Part shown: positions 1 through 10,359 of the stretch, piece after piece
Layout of the letters: each line of letters starts with the position of its first letter
Position numbering within the stretch: position 1 is the first letter of the stretch
Assembly: GCF_900115245.1 (NCBI RefSeq)
Contig: NZ_FOVT01000001.1
Coordinates: 682,001-746,000 of the forward strand
Reading direction: 5' to 3'
DNA: 64,000 bases
From: Mesorhizobium sp. NFR06
GTDB taxonomy: Bacteria > Pseudomonadota > Alphaproteobacteria > Rhizobiales > Rhizobiaceae
Notes under the pieces: generated by a model
Told to the model about the DNA's origin: nothing
The model's input: the letters and a program-made list of their open reading frames with translations, nothing else
Database searches by the model: none
Position numbers and translations under genes: made by a program

Positions 1-59
1 GGCCAGCGTCGCAGGCTGATCGCGCCGCGCCACCAACGGCGACAATCCGGAAATTGAGA

Positions 60-89
60 GCCGCGCGGCCATGGCCGCGCGGCTTTTTT
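60..89 (+). terminator. Rho-independent terminator
   Basis: An 11-bp perfect stem (arms 60-70 and 73-83) with a 2-base loop is followed by six T. It probably ends a gene whose body lies left of the window. Bases 1-59 are too short to assign: frame 1 stops at 55-57 and frame 2 at 17-19, so either could be the tail of that gene. Confidence 0.85.
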
Positions 90-100
90 CGCCACGACGC

Positions 101-206
101 CTAAAGCGCGTCGCGCTGAAACGGATTCAGGCGGCGCGCTTAAGTCGTTGTTTTGATGCATGCCGTTGTCTCAGAACCGCCGCGCACTTCTAAGCGGCAT
201 GCATTA
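101..206. repeat. Palindromic intergenic repeat (rhizobial type)
   Basis: Two nested inverted repeats lie next to each other. The arms AAGCGCG (104-110) and CGCGCTT (135-141) pair, then the 10-base arms ATGCATGCCG (156-165) and CGGCATGCAT (195-204) pair exactly. The layout resembles intergenic elements that I recall as common in Mesorhizobium genomes, but copy number cannot be counted here. It lies between the upstream terminator and the promoter of the acyl-CoA dehydrogenase operon. Confidence 0.6.
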
Positions 207-238
207 TCCGTTCACAAAAAATTTTGACTGCGACCAAG

Positions 239-266
239 TTGACGTTTACGCAAACGTCAATATTTT
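239..266 (+). promoter_or_regulatory. Promoter with overlapping palindromic operator
   Basis: Perfect 9-base arms TTGACGTTT (239-247) and AAACGTCAA (252-260) are separated by 4 bases. The left arm also supplies a -35 box (TTGACG), and TATTTT at 261-266 is a -10 box at 16-base spacing, so a bound repressor would cover the promoter. The palindrome resembles the sites I recall for MerR-family LiuR regulators of branched-chain amino acid and fatty acid catabolism, which fits the operon downstream. The regulator gene itself is not in the window. Confidence 0.65.
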
Positions 267-358
267 GTGTCCGGGCATCGACATTGGGCCCGGCCTCCTG
301 TCCAGGACGTGGACAGGCAACTTGCTGGCCGGCGGGGACCGCAAGGGTGGAGGAAGCT

Positions 359-2155
359 ATGACGACCTACAGGGCGCCGATCCAGGACACGCTGTTCGTG
401 CTCACCGACGTGCTGGGCTATCAACGCTATTCCAATCTTCCGGGCTTCTCGGACGCGACGCCCGACGTGCTCGAGGCGATCCTCGCCGAGGGCGCCAAGC
501 TTGCCGAGAACGTCATGCATCCGCTGAACCGCGTCGGCGACATGGAAGGCTGCGTGCGCCATGACGACGGCTCGGTGACGACGCCCAAGGGTTTCAAGGA
601 CGCCTACGATCAGTATCGTGAGGGCGGCTGGATGGGGCTTGCCGCGCCTGCCGAATTCGGTGGCCAGGGCCTGCCCTACGCGATTCACACCGCCGTCTCC
701 GAATACATGATCTCGGCCAACATGGCGCTGATGATGTATCCCGGCCTGACGCAAGGCGCGATCGCGGCAATCGTCACCCACGGCACCGACGAGCAGAAGC
801 GCACCTGGCTGCCGAGGCTGATCGAAGGCGTCTGGACCGGCACCATGAACCTCACCGAGCCGCATTGCGGCACCGACCTTGGCCTGCTGCGCACCAAGGC
901 CGTGCCGGCCGGCGACGGCACCTACAGGATTTCCGGCCAGAAGATCTTCATTTCCGCCGGCGAGCATGACATGGCCGACAACATCGTTCATCTGGTGCTG
1001 GCCCGCGTCGAGGGCGCGCCGGAAGGCGTGAAGGGCATTTCGCTGTTCATCGTGCCGAAGTTCAAGCTCGATGCCTCGGGCAATCCCGGCCAGCGCAACA
1101 CGCTCTCCTGCGGCTCGATCGAGGAGAAGATGGGCATCCACGGCAACTCGACCTGCGTCATGAACTACGACGAGGCGGAGGGCACGCTGCTCGGCGAAAT
1201 GAACGGCGGCCTGAAGGCCATGTTCACGATGATGAACGAGGCCCGCCTCGGAGTCGGGCTGCAGGGGCTCTCGGTTTCAGAGATCGCATATCAGAACGCC
1301 GTTTCCTACGCCAAGGACCGCCTGCAAGGCCGTTCGCTGTCGGGCGTCAAGGCGCCGGATGAGAAGGCCGACCCGATCATCGTTCATCCAGATATCCGCC
1401 GCTCGCTGATGACTATGAAGGCCTTCAACGAGGCGGGGCGCGCACTGGCGCTGTGGACGGCGATCAAGTCCGATGTCGCGCATCGCTCCGGCGACGACGA
1501 GGACCGCCGGGCGGCCGATGACTACACCGGCCTGATGACGCCGGTGGTCAAGGGCGTGCTCACCGACAAGGGTTTCGATCATGCGGTGATGGCGCAGCAG
1601 GTGTTCGGTGGTCATGGCTATATCGAGGAGCACGGCATGAGCCAGTTCGTGCGCGATGCTCGCATCGCCATGATCTATGAGGGCGCCAACGGCATCCAGG
1701 CGCTCGACCTGGTCGGCCGCAAGCTGGCGCAGAATGGCGGCCGCGCCGTGCAGGCCTTCTTCAAGGAGGTCAGCGAGTTCTGTGAGGAAAACCGCGCCGA
1801 CGAGAAGATGGCGGCCTTCACCAAGGCGCTGAAGAAGGGCCTCAACGACCTGCAGGCCGCCACCATGTGGCTGGTGCAGAACGGCATGGCCAAGCCCGAC
1901 AATGCGGGCGCCGCCTCGACCGACTACATGCATCTCTTCGGCCTTGTCGCGCTCGGTTACATGTGGGCCCAGATGGCAAAATCCGCGCAGGCGAAGCTTG
2001 CGGAAGGCGCTAATGGCGCTACCGTGTTCTACGACACCAAGCTGGTGACGGCGCGCTTCTTCATGGAGCGCATCATGCCGGAAACGGCGACGCGGCTTGC
2101 CCGCATTTCCAGCGGCGCGGACACGCTAATGGCGCTGCCGGCGGAAGCGTTCTAG
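359..2155 (+). CDS. Acyl-CoA dehydrogenase, long form with C-terminal extension
   Basis: FAD-dependent enzyme that introduces the 2,3 double bond into an acyl-CoA, the first step of beta-oxidation. At 598 residues it is much longer than the usual 380-residue family members and matches the long subgroup with an extra C-terminal domain, to which 3-methylmercaptopropionyl-CoA dehydrogenase (DmdC) also belongs. The segments [23 protein letters not shown] and [14 protein letters not shown] are the FAD/substrate core; the YEG glutamate is the probable catalytic base. The ATG at 359 is chosen because GGAGG sits 5 bases before it, although the frame stays open upstream to 224. First gene of a four-gene operon. 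The exact chain length or thio-substrate cannot be told from sequence. Confidence 0.9.
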   Translation: MTTYRAPIQDTLFVLTDVLGYQRYSNLPGFSDATPDVLEAILAEGAKLAENVMHPLNRVGDMEGCVRHDDGSVTTPKGFKDAYDQYREGGWMGLAAPAEFGGQGLPYAIHTAVSEYMISANMALMMYPGLTQGAIAAIVTHGTDEQKRTWLPRLIEGVWTGTMNLTEPHCGTDLGLLRTKAVPAGDGTYRISGQKIFISAGEHDMADNIVHLVLARVEGAPEGVKGISLFIVPKFKLDASGNPGQRNTLSCGSIEEKMGIHGNSTCVMNYDEAEGTLLGEMNGGLKAMFTMMNEARLGVGLQGLSVSEIAYQNAVSYAKDRLQGRSLSGVKAPDEKADPIIVHPDIRRSLMTMKAFNEAGRALALWTAIKSDVAHRSGDDEDRRAADDYTGLMTPVVKGVLTDKGFDHAVMAQQVFGGHGYIEEHGMSQFVRDARIAMIYEGANGIQALDLVGRKLAQNGGRAVQAFFKEVSEFCEENRADEKMAAFTKALKKGLNDLQAATMWLVQNGMAKPDNAGAASTDYMHLFGLVALGYMWAQMAKSAQAKLAEGANGATVFYDTKLVTARFFMERIMPETATRLARISSGADTLMALPAEAF

Positions 2156-2160
2156 GTTGG

Positions 2161-2181
2161 TGGGCCGGCCTTGCCGGCCCA
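2161..2181. repeat. Intergenic hairpin inside the operon
   Basis: TGGGCCGG and CCGGCCCA pair around a 5-base loop in the 51-base gap between the two dehydrogenase genes. There is no T-run, so it is more likely an mRNA-stabilising or processing hairpin than a terminator. Confidence 0.4.
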
Positions 2182-2206
2182 CAATTGTCGGAACGCGGAG
2201 GAAATC

Positions 2207-3379
2207 GTGGCGACCAATCCAGCCGAAATTCTTGGCCTGCCGAAGCCCGCCTGGGCAGCGGACGAGGTCGGCATGCTCTACGACATGGCCTCCCGCTTCA
2301 TGTCGGAAGAGATCGCGCCGCGCTACGACGAGTTCGAGAAGAACGAGATGTTCGACCGCGAGAGCTGGCTGAAGGCCGGCGCCGCCGGTCTGCTTTGCGC
2401 CTCGATGCCGGAGGAATACGGCGGTTCGGGCGGCACCTTCGCGCATGAGAGCGCCATCATCGAGGCGATCGGCCATGTCGGCGTCGACGGTTTCGGCATC
2501 GGCCTGCACAATTCGATCGTCGCGCCTTACATCCTCCATTACGGCTCCGAGGAGCAGAAACGAAAATGGCTGCCCAAGCTCGCGACCGGCGAGCTGATCG
2601 GCGCCATCGCCATGACCGAGCCCGGCGCCGGCTCCGACCTGCAAGGTATCAAGACCCGCGCCGAGAAAGACGGCAACCATTACAAGATCAGCGGTTCCAA
2701 GACCTTCATAACCAATGGCCAGCTCGCCAACCTGATCATCGTCGTCACCAAGACCGATCCGGAACAGGGCGCCAAGGGCACCTCGCTGATCGTCGTCGAG
2801 ACCGACGAGGTCGAGGGTTTCGAGCGCGGCCGCAACCTCGACAAGATAGGGCTGAAGTCGAACGACACGTCCGAGCTGTTCTTCAACGACGTGCGTGTGC
2901 CGACCTCCAACCTGCTTGGTCATGAGGAGGGCAAGGGCTTCGTCCAGTTGATGCAGCAATTGCCGCAGGAGCGGCTGCAGATCGGCACCGGAGCGATCGC
3001 CATGATCGAGCGGGCGCTGGCGCTCACCATCGATTACGTCAAGGAGCGCAAGGCCTTCGGCAGGGCCGTCATCGAATTCCAGAACACCCAGTTCAAGCTG
3101 GCCGAGCTGAAGACCGAGGCCACGATCGGCCGTGTCTTCTACAATGACTGTGTCGCCCGCCACATCGATGGCGGCCTCGATCCGGTCACCGCCTCGATGG
3201 CCAAATACTGGCTGTCCGACCTGCAGGGCAAAGTCGTCGACGAATGCCTTCAACTGCACGGCGGCTATGGCTACATGAATGAATATCCGATCGCCCGCAT
3301 GTACCGCGACGCCCGCGTCCAGCGCATCTATGGCGGCACCAACGAGATCATGAAATTGCTGATCGGGCGCTCTCTCTGA
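2207..3379 (+). CDS. Acyl-CoA dehydrogenase, long-chain (ACADL) type
   Basis: FAD-dependent acyl-CoA dehydrogenase of 390 residues, the normal family length. The C-terminal half closely resembles long-chain acyl-CoA dehydrogenase: [25 protein letters not shown] and [10 protein letters not shown]. The YGG tripeptide lacks the glutamate that serves as base in short/medium-chain enzymes; in the long-chain and isovaleryl types the base lies earlier, here probably the Glu of AMIERAL. The start is GTG at 2207, preceded by GCGGAGG; an upstream TTG in frame has no ribosome site. Second gene of the operon, 32 bases before the thiolase, so it and the first dehydrogenase probably split substrates by size or branching. 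Confidence 0.9.
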   Translation: MATNPAEILGLPKPAWAADEVGMLYDMASRFMSEEIAPRYDEFEKNEMFDRESWLKAGAAGLLCASMPEEYGGSGGTFAHESAIIEAIGHVGVDGFGIGLHNSIVAPYILHYGSEEQKRKWLPKLATGELIGAIAMTEPGAGSDLQGIKTRAEKDGNHYKISGSKTFITNGQLANLIIVVTKTDPEQGAKGTSLIVVETDEVEGFERGRNLDKIGLKSNDTSELFFNDVRVPTSNLLGHEEGKGFVQLMQQLPQERLQIGTGAIAMIERALALTIDYVKERKAFGRAVIEFQNTQFKLAELKTEATIGRVFYNDCVARHIDGGLDPVTASMAKYWLSDLQGKVVDECLQLHGGYGYMNEYPIARMYRDARVQRIYGGTNEIMKLLIGRSL

Positions 3380-3411
3380 GCGCGGCGACCGGCAAGCCAA
3401 GGAGCACGAAA

Positions 3412-4620
3412 ATGGCCGAAGCTTACGTCTACGACGCCGTGCGCACGCCGCGCGGCAGGGGCAAGAAGGATGGCTCATTGCACGAGGTGCCGGCGGTGCG
3501 GCTCGCAGCAAGGACGCTGGAGGCCCTGCGCGACCGCAACCAACTCGATACCGGCAATGTCGACGACATCATCTTCGGCTGCGTCGATCCGGTCGGCGAG
3601 GCTGGCTCCGTCATCCCGCGCGCGGCTGCCTTTGAAGCCGGCTACGACACCAAGGCACCGGGCATGCAGATATCGCGCTTCTGCGCCTCCGGCCTCGACG
3701 CCATCAATTTCGGCGCCGCCAAGATCGCGCAAGGAGCGGACGAGATCGTCATTGCTGGCGGCGTCGAATCGATGTCGCGCGTCGGCATGGGCATGTCGGG
3801 CGGCGCCTGGTTCATGGACCCCTCCGTCGGCCTGCCCGGCTGGTTCGTGCCCCAGGGCATTTCCGCCGACCTCATCGCCACCAAATACGGCTTTTCCCGC
3901 GACGACGTCGATGCCTATGCGGTCGAGAGCCAGAAGCGCGCCGCCAAGGCCTGGGGCGAGGGTCGCTTCAAGAATTCGGTGATCCCGGTCAAGGACCAGA
4001 ACGGCCTGACCATCCTCGACCATGACGAGCATATGCGGCCCTCGACCGACATGCAGTCGCTGGCCTCGCTCAATCCGTCCTTCGTGATGCCCGGCGAAAT
4101 GGGTGGCTTCGACGCGGTCGCCGTGCAGAAGCATCCGGAGGTCGAGGAGGTCAACCACGTCCACCATGCCGGCAACTCCTCCGGCATCGTCGACGGCGCC
4201 GCCGCCGTGCTGCTCGGCTCCAAGAAGGCCGGCAAGGCAATGGGCCTGAAGCCCCGCGCCCGCATCCGCGCCTTCGCCAATATCGGCTCCGAGCCGGTGC
4301 TGATGCTGACCGGTCCGGTCGACGTTACCGAGAAGCTGTTGAAGCGCGCCAAGATGAAGCTGTCGGACATCGACCTGTTCGAACTCAACGAGGCCTTCGC
4401 TTCCGTTGTGCTGCGTTACATGCAGGCCTTCGACATCCCGCACGACAAGATCAACGTCAATGGCGGCGCGATCGCGATGGGTCATCCGCTCGGCGCCACC
4501 GGTGCGATGATCTTCGGTACCGTGCTGGATGAACTGGAGCGCCGCGATCTGAACACCGCGCTGGTCACCCTCTGCATCGGCGCCGGCATGGGCACCGCCA
4601 CCATCATCGAACGCGTCTGA
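3412..4620 (+). CDS. Acetyl-CoA C-acyltransferase (thiolase)
   Basis: Thiolase of 402 residues that cleaves 3-ketoacyl-CoA with CoA to release acetyl-CoA. The nucleophile is Cys91 in [10 protein letters not shown]; the C-terminal residues are His in [16 protein letters not shown] and Cys in CIGAGMGTA, and NEAFA is also intact. A Shine-Dalgarno AAGGAG precedes the ATG. Its place directly before the FadJ-type gene argues for a degradative thiolase partnering that protein rather than a PHB-synthesis PhaA, although the two families are close. Cytoplasmic. Confidence 0.92.
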   Translation: MAEAYVYDAVRTPRGRGKKDGSLHEVPAVRLAARTLEALRDRNQLDTGNVDDIIFGCVDPVGEAGSVIPRAAAFEAGYDTKAPGMQISRFCASGLDAINFGAAKIAQGADEIVIAGGVESMSRVGMGMSGGAWFMDPSVGLPGWFVPQGISADLIATKYGFSRDDVDAYAVESQKRAAKAWGEGRFKNSVIPVKDQNGLTILDHDEHMRPSTDMQSLASLNPSFVMPGEMGGFDAVAVQKHPEVEEVNHVHHAGNSSGIVDGAAAVLLGSKKAGKAMGLKPRARIRAFANIGSEPVLMLTGPVDVTEKLLKRAKMKLSDIDLFELNEAFASVVLRYMQAFDIPHDKINVNGGAIAMGHPLGATGAMIFGTVLDELERRDLNTALVTLCIGAGMGTATIIERV

Positions 4621-4634
4621 CGGGGAGAGAAAAG

Positions 4635-6854
4635 ATGAGCTACACCAATTTCACCCTCGACATCGACGCCGACGGCATCGCGCTGGTCACCTGGAACATG
4701 CCGGACCGTTCGATGAACGTGTTCACCGAGGAGGTGATGCGCGAGTTGAACGCCATCGTCGATCATGTGGCCGGCGATGCCGCCATCAAGGGCGCCGTCA
4801 TCACCTCCGGCAAGGACAGCTTCTCCGGCGGCGCCGACATCACCATGCTGCAGAAGATGCTCGCGACCTTTGCCACCGACAAGGAAAAGGATCTCGAGAA
4901 GGCGACCAAGGCGCTGTTCGATAATGCCGGCTATATGACCGGTCTGTTCCGCAAGATCGAGACTTGCGGCAAGCCGTTTGTGTCGGCAATCAACGGCACC
5001 TGCATGGGCGGCGCCTTCGAGATGTCGCTCGCCTGCCATGGCCGTGTCGCCGCCGATTCCGACACGGTGAGGATGGCGCTGCCGGAAGTGAAGATCGGCA
5101 TCTTCCCGGGCGCCGGCGGCACCCAGCGCGTGTCGCGGCTGACCGACCAGCAGCAGGCGCTGCAGATGCTGACCACCGGGCAGAATCTCACACCGCAAAA
5201 GGCGAAGTCCATGGGCCTGATCCACGAGATCGCCGAGCCTTCGAAACTCGTCGAGACCGCCAAGGCGATGATCAGGAATGGCCTGAAGCCGGTGGCGCCT
5301 TGGGACGAGAAGGGTTTCAAGCTGCCGGGCGGTCCGATCTATTCGGCGGCCGGCGCCAGTCTCTGGCCGCCGGCGATCGCCATCCTGCGCCGCGAGACCT
5401 ACGGCAACTATCCAGCCGCGGCCGCGATCCTGAAATGCGTCTATGAAGGCCTGCTGGTGCCTTTCGACACCGCGCTCAGGATCGAGCAGCGCTATTTCAC
5501 CGAGATCATGCAGTCGAAGGAAGCGGCGGCGATGATCCGCTCGCTGTTCCTGTCGCTGCAGGAACTGAACAAGGGCGCGCGTCGGCCGGCCGGCGTGCCG
5601 GACACCAAGTTCAAGAAGATCGGCATCCTTGGCGCCGGCTTCATGGGCGCCGGCATCGCCTATGTCACGGCAAAGGCCGGTATTCCGGTTGTGCTGCTCG
5701 ACCGCGACCTGCCGTCGGCCGAGAAGGGCAAGGAGCATTCCGACAGCCTGATGGCCGATCAGGTCAAGAAAGGGCGTGCCAGGCCCGAGGACAAGGACAA
5801 GCTTCTGTCGCTTATCACGCCGACGGCGGACTATGCCGACCTTGCCGGCTGCGACCTCGTCGTCGAGGCGGTCTTCGAGGATTCGAGCGTCAAGAAGGAT
5901 GCCACCGAGAAGGCGGAAGCGGTGCTGAAATCGTCGGCGATCTTTGCCTCCAACACCTCGACGATACCCATCACCGCTTTGGCGAAGAACTCGGCGCGGC
6001 CGAAGAACTTCATCGGCATCCACTTCTTCTCGCCGGTCGACAAGATGATGCTGGTCGAGATCATCCTCGGCAAGAAGACGGGCGACAAGGCATTGGCAGT
6101 CGCGTTCGACTTCGTGCGCGCCATCAAGAAGACGCCGATCGTCGTCAACGACACGCGCGGCTTCTACGTCAACCGCTGCGTGCTCCGCTACATGTCGGAA
6201 GCCTACAAGATGCTGATCGAGGGGGTGCCTGCGCCAATGATCGAGAATGCCGCCAAGGCTGCCGGCATGCCGGTCGGCCCGCTGGCGCTGACCGATGAGA
6301 CGGCCGTCGACCTTGCCCAGAAGATCATGAAGCAAACGATCCGGGATCTCGGCGAGAAGGCCGTCGATCCCAAGCAGATGGCGCTGATCAACACCATGGT
6401 CGACACCCATGGCCGCTTCGGCCGCAAGAACGGCAAGGGTTTTTACGACTATCCGGCGAAGCCCGCGAAAAAGAAGTTGTGGCCGGGCCTGAAGGACCTC
6501 TATCCGCAGCTGAAGCCCGAGAAGGTCGACTATGAGGAGCTGAAGCAGCGCCTGCTGGTCACCATCGCGCTGGAGGCGGCGCGTGTGATGGAGGAGGGCA
6601 TCGTCACCGATCCGCGCGAGGCCGATGTCGGCTCGATCCTGGCCTTCGGCTTCGCGCCCTTCACCGGTGGCGCGCTCTCCTACATCGATGGCATCGGCGC
6701 CAAGCGTTTCGTCAAGATCGCCAAGGGCCTGCAGAAGAAATACGGCGCCGAGTTCAAGGCGCCGAAGCTCCTGCTCGACATGGCCGAGAAGGGCGAGACC
6801 TTCTACCAGCGCTTCGACCCCTACCAGAAGGGCGAGGTCAAGCAGGCAGCCTGA
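4635..6854 (+). CDS. fadJ: Trifunctional beta-oxidation alpha subunit (enoyl-CoA hydratase / 3-hydroxyacyl-CoA dehydrogenase)
   Basis: Fusion of 739 residues. Residues about 1-190 are a crotonase fold with oxyanion-hole segments SGGADI and GTCMGGAFE and the GIFPGAGGTQR loop, giving enoyl-CoA hydration. Residues about 325-510 are the NAD-binding 3-hydroxyacyl-CoA dehydrogenase domain, starting with GILGAGFMGAGIAYV, and HFFSPVDKM holds the catalytic His. The last 200 residues are the duplicated C-terminal helical domain. It starts 14 bases after the thiolase stop with GGGGAG as ribosome site, so the two are co-translated and probably form the oxidation complex. The 102 bases after its stop carry no terminator that I can see. 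Confidence 0.93.
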   Translation: MSYTNFTLDIDADGIALVTWNMPDRSMNVFTEEVMRELNAIVDHVAGDAAIKGAVITSGKDSFSGGADITMLQKMLATFATDKEKDLEKATKALFDNAGYMTGLFRKIETCGKPFVSAINGTCMGGAFEMSLACHGRVAADSDTVRMALPEVKIGIFPGAGGTQRVSRLTDQQQALQMLTTGQNLTPQKAKSMGLIHEIAEPSKLVETAKAMIRNGLKPVAPWDEKGFKLPGGPIYSAAGASLWPPAIAILRRETYGNYPAAAAILKCVYEGLLVPFDTALRIEQRYFTEIMQSKEAAAMIRSLFLSLQELNKGARRPAGVPDTKFKKIGILGAGFMGAGIAYVTAKAGIPVVLLDRDLPSAEKGKEHSDSLMADQVKKGRARPEDKDKLLSLITPTADYADLAGCDLVVEAVFEDSSVKKDATEKAEAVLKSSAIFASNTSTIPITALAKNSARPKNFIGIHFFSPVDKMMLVEIILGKKTGDKALAVAFDFVRAIKKTPIVVNDTRGFYVNRCVLRYMSEAYKMLIEGVPAPMIENAAKAAGMPVGPLALTDETAVDLAQKIMKQTIRDLGEKAVDPKQMALINTMVDTHGRFGRKNGKGFYDYPAKPAKKKLWPGLKDLYPQLKPEKVDYEELKQRLLVTIALEAARVMEEGIVTDPREADVGSILAFGFAPFTGGALSYIDGIGAKRFVKIAKGLQKKYGAEFKAPKLLLDMAEKGETFYQRFDPYQKGEVKQAA

Positions 6855-7016
6855 CGAACATGCGCGTGGAGTTCAAGAAGAGCCCGCCGACGCGTTGGCC
6901 GCAATCGGATAGGTCCGCGCCCATTGTTGACGATCCGCTGGGGGCGCCGGTGGACAAGCCGGCGTCTCCGCGCTAGACAGGAAGAGGCATTTTTTCCTGT
7001 TTGAAGGAGCGCGGCA

Positions 7017-7658
7017 TTGCTCTCACACGACCGCGTATGGGCCGCAATCGATGCTCTCGCCGAGCGCTACTCGCTGTCGGCTTCCGGCCTCGCCCGGCGC
7101 GCAGGCCTCGATTCGACGGCCTTCAACAAGTCGAAGCGTCTGTCTTCCGACGGCCGGCCGCGCTGGCCCTCGACCGAATCGCTGGCCAAGATCATCGAGG
7201 CCACGGGCGCTTCGCTCGAGGAATTCACCGGGCTGGTCGAAGGGCGCGGCGGCGTACCCATTGCCCGGCAGCGCAGCGCTGTCCCATTGCTCGGCTTCGC
7301 CCAGGCGGGTGCGGGTGGTTTCTTCGACGATGCCGGCTATCCGGCAGGGCAGGGCTGGGATCTGGTCGAGCTTCCGGCGCGGGCGACCGAGACGTCCTAT
7401 GCGCTGCAGGTGCAAGGCGATTCAATGCTGCCGCTCTACCGCAATGGCGACGTGCTGATCGTCGAACCGGGAGCGCCGACGCGCAAGGGCGACCGTGTCG
7501 TCGTCAAGACCACCGCCGGCGAGGTGATGGCCAAGGTGCTCGACCGGCAAACGGTTAAATCGATCGTGCTGGTTTCGCTCAACCCCGCTCATCCGGACCG
7601 TGACATCCCGACCCGCGATGTCGAATGGGTGGCGCGCATCGTCTGGGCGAGCCAATAG
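7017..7658 (+). CDS. LexA-like S24 repressor with N-terminal HTH
   Basis: Transcription repressor of 213 residues with a self-cleaving peptidase domain. Residues 1-75 look like a helix-turn-helix (SASGLARRAGLDSTAFNKS). The S24 domain carries catalytic Ser136 in QVQGDSMLP and Lys164 in RVVVKTTAG; a possible cleavage bond is the Ala-Gly around residues 96-99. The start is TTG at 7017 with GAAGGAG 8 bases upstream; no ATG fits the conserved N-terminus. Proteins of this type in rhizobia are housekeeping C2-like repressors rather than prophage genes, and no phage genes lie around it. Target genes are unknown; the following membrane protein may be co-transcribed. Confidence 0.85.
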   Translation: MLSHDRVWAAIDALAERYSLSASGLARRAGLDSTAFNKSKRLSSDGRPRWPSTESLAKIIEATGASLEEFTGLVEGRGGVPIARQRSAVPLLGFAQAGAGGFFDDAGYPAGQGWDLVELPARATETSYALQVQGDSMLPLYRNGDVLIVEPGAPTRKGDRVVVKTTAGEVMAKVLDRQTVKSIVLVSLNPAHPDRDIPTRDVEWVARIVWASQ

Positions 7659-7668
7659 GTCCGGGCTG

Positions 7669-8535
7669 GTGCGGCTTCTTCAAACAGCTTTGGCGGTTCT
7701 GGCCGTTCCGGTGATGGCCGCGCTTGTGGTTGCCGGCGGACGCACGGTCAAAGGCAATGAGAGCGTGATCAGCGTGGACCAGATCGATCCGGACACGATT
7801 TCCGATCCGGACGCTTCCACCCCGCCGCAAGAGCCGGCGACCGCGGCCATTCCAGCGCCGGCCGCTCCGCGACCGCCGAAGCCCGTTGTTCATTCAAGGG
7901 CCGTCGACCCCGAGGTGGTGGCGCCGCCTGCTCTCTCGGAAAGCGAACTCGAACGGGTTGAGCCGCGCGCGCCGCTCAGCGATCTGGCGCTCGCCGGTCC
8001 GCCCAAGCCACCGAAATCGAAGATGCCGGGCGACTGGAACGGCACCAAGCTCTTTCAGCCGGTCGCCGTCGCCGCCGGTCTGATCGAGGCGAAGGACTAC
8101 GCCGTCGCCATCACCGGCGTCGATGTCGTCAGGGCGGACGAGACCTGCAGCGACGAAGGCAAGACCTGGGCTTGCGGGGCGCGCGCGCGAACTGCCTTCC
8201 GCGCCTTCCTGCGCGGCCGGGCGGTCGCCTGCACGCTGCCGCCGGAGGGCGGCCGCGACACCATTTCGGCCGACTGCCATATCGGCAACCGGGACGTCGG
8301 CCAATGGCTGGTCGAAAATGGCTGGGCGCGCGCCGCGCAGGGTGGCCCTTACCTCGAGGCCGAGAACAGGGCCCGCGCGGCGAAAAAAGGCATTTTTGGT
8401 CCGGCGCCGAACCTTGGCGGTCTACCGGCGCTGCCGGCCGCGTCAGGGCCGGCGCCCGTCGCCCCGGATTCGATCCTGCCGGCGGAAGACGGCGCCGTCA
8501 CGCCGCCAGTTGACCAGCCAGCGCCCGCTCAATGA
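7669..8535 (+). CDS. Membrane-anchored SNase-like (thermonuclease family) protein, probably non-catalytic
   Basis: About 288 residues: a hydrophobic N-terminus ([19 protein letters not shown]), a Pro/Ala-rich linker to about residue 110, then an SNase-like fold with [17 protein letters not shown] and [14 protein letters not shown]. Compared by eye with staphylococcal nuclease, Arg35, Glu43 and Arg87 appear replaced (by Ala, Arg and Thr) while the Asp40 position is kept, so nuclease activity is doubtful and a binding role is as likely. The start is uncertain: GTG 7669 gives the tidiest signal anchor and begins 10 bases after the repressor stop; in-frame ATGs at 7600 and 7618 would overlap that gene. 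The 3' end overlaps convergent lysK by 38 bases. Confidence 0.7.
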   Translation: MRLLQTALAVLAVPVMAALVVAGGRTVKGNESVISVDQIDPDTISDPDASTPPQEPATAAIPAPAAPRPPKPVVHSRAVDPEVVAPPALSESELERVEPRAPLSDLALAGPPKPPKSKMPGDWNGTKLFQPVAVAAGLIEAKDYAVAITGVDVVRADETCSDEGKTWACGARARTAFRAFLRGRAVACTLPPEGGRDTISADCHIGNRDVGQWLVENGWARAAQGGPYLEAENRARAAKKGIFGPAPNLGGLPALPAASGPAPVAPDSILPAEDGAVTPPVDQPAPAQ

Positions 8536-10147
8536 GCGCGCGTGTCTCGGCGATGCCGTAGAGCGCCGCGAAGGAGCCGAAGCGCGGCCCGCGCTCCTGG
8601 CCGATCAGCACCTGGTAGATCATCTGGAAGAAAGCGACCGACACGCCGGGACCGCCTTCCGGGCTCTGCTTGGAATGGTCCTGGTAGCGTTCGATGCGGC
8701 GCGCGACGTTGAGCGCGGCGTTCTGGATCGCCTCGCCGTCGGCCCCTTGCGGCAGCGCGCCGAGCGCCTCGGAAAGCTTCGCCAACGCCTCGCGCTCCAC
8801 GTCGTCGGCGGCACGGTAGACCTTGTTCGGCTTCACGAAGTCGTCGAAATAGCGGATCGCATAGCCGGTCAGCCGGTCGAGCTCCGGATGCGTCGTGGGC
8901 GTCACGCCCGGCGCATGGCGCGAGATGAAGCCCCACAGCACCGCCTTGTCATGCGCATTGGAGGCGCTCACCAGGTTGAGCAGCAGCGCGAACGGCACCG
9001 GCAGGTCGATGGCCGGCGGGTTGCCGTCATGCATGTGCCAGACCGGATTGCCGAGCCGCTCCTTCCAGTCCTGGCGCGGATAGGCGCCAAGGAAGGCGTA
9101 GTACTCGTCCACAGCCTTCGGGATGACGTCGAAATAGAGCTTCTTCGCCTGCCGCGGCCGCTGGTACATATAGAGGCCGAGGCTCTCCGTCGGCGCGTAG
9201 GTCAGCCATTCGTCGATGGTCAGACCATTGCCCTTCGACTTCGAGATCTTCTGGCCTTCCTCGTCGAGGAACAGTTCGTAGACGAAATGCTCCGGGGCGC
9301 GTCCGCCAAGGATGTTGCAGATGCGGTCGTAGATCACGGCATTGGTCTGGTGGTCCTTGCCGAACATTTCGAAATCCACCCCGAGCGCCGCCCAGCGCAT
9401 GCCGAAGTCCGGCTTCCACTGCAGCTTTACATGGCCGCCGGTGACCGGCAGCGTGGTCTCGATGCCTTCGTCGTCAAAGGTGATGGTGCCGGCCTTGGCG
9501 TCGACATGCTTCATCGGCACGTAGAGCACGCGGCCGCTCTTCGGCGAGATCGGCAGAAATGGGCTGTAAGTCGCCTGGCGCTCCGGCCCAAGCGTCGGCA
9601 GCATCACCGCCATGATCTCGTCATAGCGCTCGGCGGCACGCAGCAGCACCTCGTCGAAGCGGCCTGACTTATAATACTCCGTCGCGCTGGCGAACTCGTA
9701 GTCGAAACCGAACGTGTCGAGGAAGCGGCACAGCATCGCGTTGTTGTGATCGCCGAAGCTTTTGTAGTCGCCGCCATACGGGTTCGGCACGGCGGTAAGC
9801 GGCATGTGCAGATAGGGCTCCAGCACCGCGCGGTCCGGCACGTTGTCCGGAATCTTGCGCATGCCGTCCATGTCGTCGGAGAAGCAGAGCAGCTTGGTCT
9901 TGACTTTGTCTTGCGTCAGCACCCGGAAGGCGTGGCGCACCATGGTCGTGCGCGCCACCTCGCCAAAGGTGCCGATATGCGGCAGGCCGGACGGCCCGTA
10001 GCCGGTCTCGAACAGGACGGTCTCGGGATAGTCCTTGCCCTTGTACCGCGCGATGATCTTCTTGGCTTCCTCGAACGGCCAGGCTTTGCTTTCCGCCGCC
10101 GCGGCAAGCATCTCGGGATTGAGATCGATGATGTTTGATCCCGTCAT
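8498..10147 (-). CDS. lysK: Class I lysyl-tRNA synthetase
   Basis: Charges tRNA-Lys with lysine using ATP. At 549 residues it is the archaeal-style class I enzyme found in many alphaproteobacteria, not the class II LysS. The Rossmann signatures are HIGT at residues 57-60 (HIGH motif) and KISKSKGNG near residue 300 (KMSKS motif). The ATG at 10147 follows GGAAC. It is a single gene, convergent with the SNase-like gene and overlapping its end by 38 bases. No class II copy lies in the window, so this is presumably the essential enzyme. Confidence 0.95.
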   Translation of the reverse strand: MTGSNIIDLNPEMLAAAAESKAWPFEEAKKIIARYKGKDYPETVLFETGYGPSGLPHIGTFGEVARTTMVRHAFRVLTQDKVKTKLLCFSDDMDGMRKIPDNVPDRAVLEPYLHMPLTAVPNPYGGDYKSFGDHNNAMLCRFLDTFGFDYEFASATEYYKSGRFDEVLLRAAERYDEIMAVMLPTLGPERQATYSPFLPISPKSGRVLYVPMKHVDAKAGTITFDDEGIETTLPVTGGHVKLQWKPDFGMRWAALGVDFEMFGKDHQTNAVIYDRICNILGGRAPEHFVYELFLDEEGQKISKSKGNGLTIDEWLTYAPTESLGLYMYQRPRQAKKLYFDVIPKAVDEYYAFLGAYPRQDWKERLGNPVWHMHDGNPPAIDLPVPFALLLNLVSASNAHDKAVLWGFISRHAPGVTPTTHPELDRLTGYAIRYFDDFVKPNKVYRAADDVEREALAKLSEALGALPQGADGEAIQNAALNVARRIERYQDHSKQSPEGGPGVSVAFFQMIYQVLIGQERGPRFGSFAALYGIAETRALIERALAGQLAA

Positions 10148-10359
10148 GTCAAAGTTCCAGTCATGGCCGTCTTGCGCGGCGGATAAAATTCGTCGACCGG
10201 TCTCTAGGCGCGACAGGCCGGAGCGTCAACGATTTGCGGGCGGTTTCCTTGCGGCGTCACAATGGCGTCGCTACGTTGGAGCGCGATTATCCTGTGCATG
10301 TTGCCCCAAAGTGCCTCGCGGCTTGGGGGAACCGGCATGCACGCTTCCAAGAGTTTTGA

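Noticed and set aside
4482..6410. A 642-residue antisense reading frame opposite fadJ, and similarly long ones at 30112-31515, 31995-33152, 53300-54553 and 62082-63293
   Set aside because: They mirror the codon bias of high-GC genes on the other strand, have Arg/His/Asp-rich low-complexity translations, no ribosome sites and no recognisable motifs.
6860..6913. A 17-codon reading frame just after fadJ
   Set aside because: No ribosome site and no recognisable sequence; chance frames of this length are common.
7017..8535. Prophage remnant suggested by the S24 repressor
   Set aside because: No integrase, structural, lysis or attachment sequences lie around it, and the neighbours are housekeeping genes.
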